This document shows, piece by piece, positions 39,583 through 43,155 of a stretch of 43,155 nucleotides of DNA. The DNA lies in contig NW_019091442.1 of assembly GCF_001949145.1 (NCBI RefSeq), positions 730,246-773,400 on the forward strand, read 5' to 3'. The stretch is from Acanthaster planci (taxonomy: Eukaryota > Echinodermata > Asteroidea > Valvatida > Acanthasteridae). Within the stretch, counting starts at the first letter, position 1, and each line of letters starts with the position of its first letter. Under the pieces are notes generated by a model. It was not told where the DNA came from and ran no database searches. It saw only the letters and a program-made list of their open reading frames with translations. The position numbers and the translations under genes are program-made.

Positions 39583-40199
39583 AACAACGTAACGCGTGCC
39601 TGGGAAAGTTAGCCTAATTATTCAGAGAGTCATCTTGACGTCAAAATGCATATTCATGTAGTTGCGCTGAAGACACGACTCATTTTTGCTGATCTTTCAA
39701 TATCTGCTGGTCAGATAACCGGGGACTTTGCCCGATATTCAGTCACGTGGTGTTCGCGCTGTACGCAGGCCTATATACCTTTAATACGAAATATTAAAGG
39801 TGTCACAATAAATTTATATCTTCAGTTCGAAGAAACAGCATCACTTCACAGCATCAAGGACGGGGTTAAGGAACTAAATATATACAGACGCTTTGTTTAG
39901 TTTCATATGAGAATTAATTTGATAGAACTCCTACGTTGACTGTAATAAAGTAATAACACGTGACTCCAACATCTTTGTCAAACTTGTAATTCCAGTATTC
40001 CACCCTGAAGCTACACCGTTAAAAATTTCTTTGACTAACAGTAGATTCTCTTGGCAACTGGCATTACAGAAGTCGCTGTTACTATTTCGTACGTACGGAT
40101 CACTAAACCTTATTTACGGATTAGAAGTCCACATGTTGCATTGCATGACTAAACTTCAGTTCATTGGGACAGAGCGCCAACAAGAGAGGGTGTGATTTC

Positions 40200-40430
40200 C
40201 TAGCGACCAAGGCTCCTCAGGAACTCCATTTCAAGTTGCAGGTTTCCGAATGACAATGAGATAAATGCGTTGTGAACGCGTCCGGCCCTACCAATAAAAA
40301 AACACTCCCCACCAGTATGGCTCTCAGGTTTCAACACATGAAGGGATACGCTTCTGCTCATTTCAACCGATGAGGGGATGCTCAGTCTGCTCAAGGCGGA
40401 ATTCTGAATGCAACCAGTGCCCAGGATCAT
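40200..40430 (-). other. Possible LamG-like coding fragment, low confidence
   Basis: A 76-codon minus-strand frame from an ATG to TAG, containing VSLHVLKPESHTGGECFFIG and NAFISLSFGNLQLEMEFL. This loosely follows the laminin-G strand pattern (ISL..KPES.TG, then DFISL.L..G.LE...LG). Possible acceptors (TTGCATTCAG, GAAATGAGCAG) precede it, and a weak GT donor follows LRSLG. It could be an isolated exon, a decayed one or chance. Confidence 0.2.
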
Positions 40431-41232
40431 TATTTACAAAACCGTAGGCCTACGTACAAAGTACATACGAAATCCGTACGTATCGGAACAGCACATTCTA
40501 CTCTCCATTTTCTCTGTATACATGTATACATTTACGAACAGTAGATTCTTAGGGAAGTGTATTTAGGATACGGTAAGAAAACAATGTAATTCTTAAGTAC
40601 AGATTACTATGTAGTACATACGGATTACTAATACGGGCCCCGGAAAATTTGGGTTTTATATGCTCACTGGTGTGATATTGTGCAATTTATGACCATTTAA
40701 TTATTTTTAAGCAACCTATTTCCTTCTTTCCTTGGATCAGAGTTCGTCCGTTAAGGTTCGTGATCGCGGAATGAAATTTCAGGGAGCGGGGTGCACCCCT
40801 GTAAGTAAATTCCCATAGACGGTGATAAATCCCGACACTTCAAATTCTTTTAAAAATACAACTCTCACAGGTGTTAAGGCTGCACTAACAAAATTGATGT
40901 TTGGCATGTCCTTTTTCATTTTCCTTTCAACTATTGATGGGTTGACCGAAGAATTTTTGAGAAATTCTCACCAAAACCAGAGCACCCCTAAAATAAAGAA
41001 AATTTACCTGCCTTGAAAAACGGCTAAATAGTGCCACTTTCAGACACGATTTCATCCAAATCGCTCGAACTATAGAAGCTCCAAGTCCAGGCCAGAGGTT
41101 CAGTTCAATATCTCTTCAATTTCCCGTGCAATTTCAATGCTCTAACAATTCTCTAATATAAAACATTTAGATGTAACTTTTGTTAATGAGCACGGCACAC
41201 GGCTATTGGCATGTTTACTAGGGTTCACCCAC
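40431..41232. other. Intergenic, no gene recognised
   Basis: Several TACGTAC/GTACGTA palindromes near 40085 and 40475 and a repeated AACAGTAGATTCT word (about 40038 and 40538) hint at an old duplicated repeat. Not resolved. Confidence 0.35.
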
Positions 41233-41737
41233 CAGGTTGCACTGCACTAATTCAAGCTCCATTAAGAGCGATGTAAAATCGATAAAATTTGGAGCCCCAA
41301 CCAAAGTCCCTGAAACCCTCTCAAATAAAAAGAAAAATGAAACAAACCGAACAAAACGATGTGTTGTCGGGGTCCTTCAGATTTCAACTGATTTTCAAAT
41401 CTTTTATAGCTTAACCGATTAGATTTTTAATTGTCCACCAAAAACGAAGTCACTCCCCCTAAAAGTGAACGTTTCCAAGTTTATCAGTAGCCATCTCCAA
41501 TGACATCCCTCCGCTTTCTCAGGCTCTTCCGGGACAATTTTTCAATAGCTCTGCCGGTTTGCCCTCGAATGGGAGCCCCTGAAGCTAGAGAGTTAATTCT
41601 GGGCCATAATAACACAATCCCACAATTTCTCGAGCCACATGAACTCCTATTTTCAGAAGAAACTGTAGGGGTACTTTTTAAGCGCCTCCGCCCGGTGGAG
41701 AATTTGCCTTGGGGTTGAGAGAACTTGATGCAACCCT
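41233..41737 (+). repeat. Unnamed repeat family R, copy 2
   Basis: Starts AGGTTGCACTGCACTAATTC and ends GAACTTGATGCAACCCT. Blocks shared in order with copy 1 include CACTAATTCAAGC, CCTAAAAGTGAACG, TTTCTCAGGC, CAATTTTTCAA, AGAGAGTTAATTCTGG, ACACAATC and ACTGTAGGGGTACTTTTTAA. It is about 100 bp longer than copy 1 through insertions near 41320-41420. Confidence 0.6.
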
Positions 41738-42118
41738 CCAGTTCCAGTGGTTTATGACCGGCATGAACGCGCAACGAGCTCTCGACGACGGAGTGTTCTT
41801 AGCATAGAGTTAGATATAACCATAGAGCCACAAACCCAGCTCTATGATATACTCAGCTGTAACTCTATCTAGATAGCTCGGTTAGACCTATGGTTAAACT
41901 TGGGTTTGAGGGTGGGGGTGTTCTAGACGGGTTACCCGTATCTGCATCAGGTCCTTGGAATTCTCAGGATTGGCTTACACAGCATTCACTTTACTGAGCA
42001 TCCGTTAGTTAAGTTGTAAGGCACCCTTCGTCAGATGCCTGGCAATTTTATTTGCCACAAAGGAGCAAAATAATGGCTATGGTGGCCATGGATTGAACCC
42101 TGATATAGTAGTATGTAA
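41738..42118. other. Intergenic, no gene recognised
   Basis: Short scattered repeats of CATAGAG, AACCATAG and AACCCA with inverted partners (CTATGGTT, TGGGTTTG) at 41805-41915, in an order that does not form one simple hairpin. Confidence 0.35.
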
Positions 42119-42322
42119 ATGGACAGTTCTGGAGCAAACGCCCCTTTTTGCCCGGTTTTTGCTCAAAACCCTTGGGTTTACGACCCCAAAAGCCCTCGAA
42201 ACCCTTTAAATGTGAAAAAAATGAGAAAATGCCGGAATTGTCGTGAACCCTCAGTTTTTGATCAAAACCCCTGGGTAGTACATCGACCCAAAAAACCAGG
42301 GGAATTCTCGCTCACCTTTTGA
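42119..42322 (+). repeat. Internally repeated segment before the virus-like block
   Basis: Two direct copies of a motif, CTCAAAACCCTTGGGTTT...GACCCCAAAAG and ATCAAAACCCCTGGGT...CGACCCAAAAA, lie about 95 bp apart. The segment is also open from an ATG for 67 codons, with two QNPWV-containing repeats. The DNA-level repeat explains the ORF better than protein selection does. It looks like host repeat DNA next to the junction with the compact block that follows. Confidence 0.5.
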
Positions 42323-42365
42323 CCCCGGCTGTAAACAACTCGTGACTGGCAATCACTCGCGAGAA

Positions 42366-42374
42366 AAAAATTGA
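42366..42374 (+). promoter_or_regulatory. Early-promoter-like AAAAATTGA word
   Basis: AAAATTGA is the early-promoter core known from Mimiviridae and relatives. Here it lies 30 bp before the ATG of the Cys-rich ORF, within a run of A-rich sequence. The A-rich background makes a chance match plausible. Confidence 0.3.
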
Positions 42375-42403
42375 TAAAAAAAAATAAAAATACATAAAAA
42401 TAA

Positions 42404-42940
42404 ATGGTAGATCAAACTACAAACGTGAATTGTTATTTTTGCAAAGACACGAGAAATTCGGTCGACTTGATAGATTCGTACGATTGCTTTCGTTGTTTTA
42501 ATTCCAAAAGTTTACGCAAATGCATCGGTTGTAAAGAGTGTCGCAATTGTTACGAATGTCAAGATTGCGTCAGATGTAAGGACTGCTCCACCAGCGACGA
42601 TTGCAGTAGATGTATAAATTGCGTGGCTTGTTTTAATCCATACGACTGCAGAAATTCGAATGCCTTGGACAGTTGCGAGGACTGTTACGAGTGTGCCAAT
42701 TGTATCGAGTGTTTTGGTTGTACGTACTGCACCGGCTGCGTAAATTGTGACGAGTTGGAAGGAATGGATCACGTGGTGCTCGTAGACGGCAAGCATAAAA
42801 AGCTGTGGCACGCGCGAGAGAACGAGTCATTGCCCGATTCAGCTACTAAACTCGACGCGGACTTATACAAAATTGGATTAATTATTGAATACAACGCTGA
42901 CGTCGAACATTTAATTAAAGTAGAAATCCCGACTGAATAA
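42404..42940 (+). CDS. Intronless Cys-lattice protein, 178 aa, unknown function
   Basis: Starts at an ATG after an A-rich leader and ends at TAA. Residues 10-118 contain 26 cysteines, every one at a position congruent to 1 modulo 3 (for example 40-61 and 91-118 without a break: KCIGCKECRNCYEC and so on). The lattice sites lacking Cys carry Ser, Thr, Leu or Pro. The rest (about 119-178) has no Cys, is acidic and ends YNADVEHLIKVEIPTE. There is no signal peptide or membrane segment. A three-residue lattice over 37 steps suggests a solenoid or helical stack with a cysteine face, able to bind metal or form disulfide ladders; that is inference. I do not recognise a family. Similar Cys-every-third-residue proteins occur, as I recall, in large DNA viruses. 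The next ORF starts 42 bp downstream on the same strand. Confidence 0.8.
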   Translation: MVDQTTNVNCYFCKDTRNSVDLIDSYDCFRCFNSKSLRKCIGCKECRNCYECQDCVRCKDCSTSDDCSRCINCVACFNPYDCRNSNALDSCEDCYECANCIECFGCTYCTGCVNCDELEGMDHVVLVDGKHKKLWHARENESLPDSATKLDADLYKIGLIIEYNADVEHLIKVEIPTE

Positions 42941-42982
42941 AAATGAGAAAAAATTTTAGAAACCTAATTATAAATCAGAACC

Positions 42983-43155
42983 ATGTCAACTCAAGTATTT
43001 ATCGTTTCAGACGACCACGAGCGCCTAAATGCCGACAACTGCGATCCCAATGTTACCTATGGCCCCTTTGACTCCAGTAAATTAATCATTTCAAATCCCG
43101 TGGTTAAAGAAGGGATCTACACGTCACCCATTGTTTACCATCACAACGACCAAAA
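42983..43155 (+). CDS. N-terminal part of an unknown ORF cut by the window end
   Basis: Starts at an ATG 42 bp after the previous stop. The spacer is AT-rich and contains AAAAAATTTTAGA. It stays open for 57 codons to the window edge, reading MSTQVFIVSDDHERLNAD at the start, acidic and soluble-looking, with no signal peptide. The family is not recognised. The short spacer, shared strand and lack of introns match the gene before it and contrast with the host gene OAT, whose introns are kilobases long. Confidence 0.6.
   Translation, partial: MSTQVFIVSDDHERLNADNCDPNVTYGPFDSSKLIISNPVVKEGIYTSPIVYHHNDQ

Noticed and set aside
39646-39900. 84-codon plus-strand ORF
   Set aside because: No domain, splice sites or repeat relation; composition is consistent with chance.
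40038-40640. Repeated AACAGTAGATTCT and GTACGTAC words as a transposon pair
   Set aside because: Shared blocks are too short and order-inconsistent to define an element.

Overview
This is animal nuclear DNA. It holds one clearly readable multi-exon gene with long, transposon-filled introns, tRNA-derived SINE sequence, LINE, BEL/Pao and DNA-transposon debris, minisatellites and two assembly gaps. Palindromic TAGGCCTA and TACATGTA words recur throughout, which together with the SINE type suggests a marine deuterostome invertebrate (echinoderm or hemichordate grade). That placement is inference, because no lineage marker was aligned.

Layout. 1-9.2 kb is CpG-containing DNA with a minisatellite at the edge, three exon-like stretches of an unidentified minus-strand gene, a decayed BEL/Pao retroelement and a small perfect palindrome with target-site duplications. 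9.2-34 kb is CpG-poor and coincides with the ornithine aminotransferase gene (OAT, minus strand). All eight coding exons can be assembled with consensus splice sites into a 429-residue mitochondrial enzyme, and an untranslated first exon is inferred near 34.7 kb. The 9.7-kb last intron and 5-kb second coding intron carry tandem repeats, a fold-back element, a LINE 3' end, a DDE-transposase pseudogene split by a hAT-type MITE, a second fold-back MITE, a C-rich minisatellite around a 729-N gap and a tRNA-derived SINE. 34-42.3 kb is intergenic, with two diverged copies of one unnamed repeat, an array of short hairpins, an LTR, a second copy of the fold-back element and a weak LamG-like reading frame.

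The last 0.8 kb (from about 42.35 kb) is different in kind. Two intronless ORFs lie on one strand with a 42-bp AT-rich spacer. The first encodes 26 cysteines that all fall on a strict three-residue lattice, and an AAAATTGA word lies 30 bp before its start codon. This compact layout resembles a large DNA virus rather than the host. It may be an endogenous insertion or a chimeric contig end, and it is the most interesting part of the window.

The fold-back pair at 13.6 and 39.5 kb, with a shared tail and 13-15 bp target duplications, is the second most notable observation: it looks like a very short retro-mobilised element.
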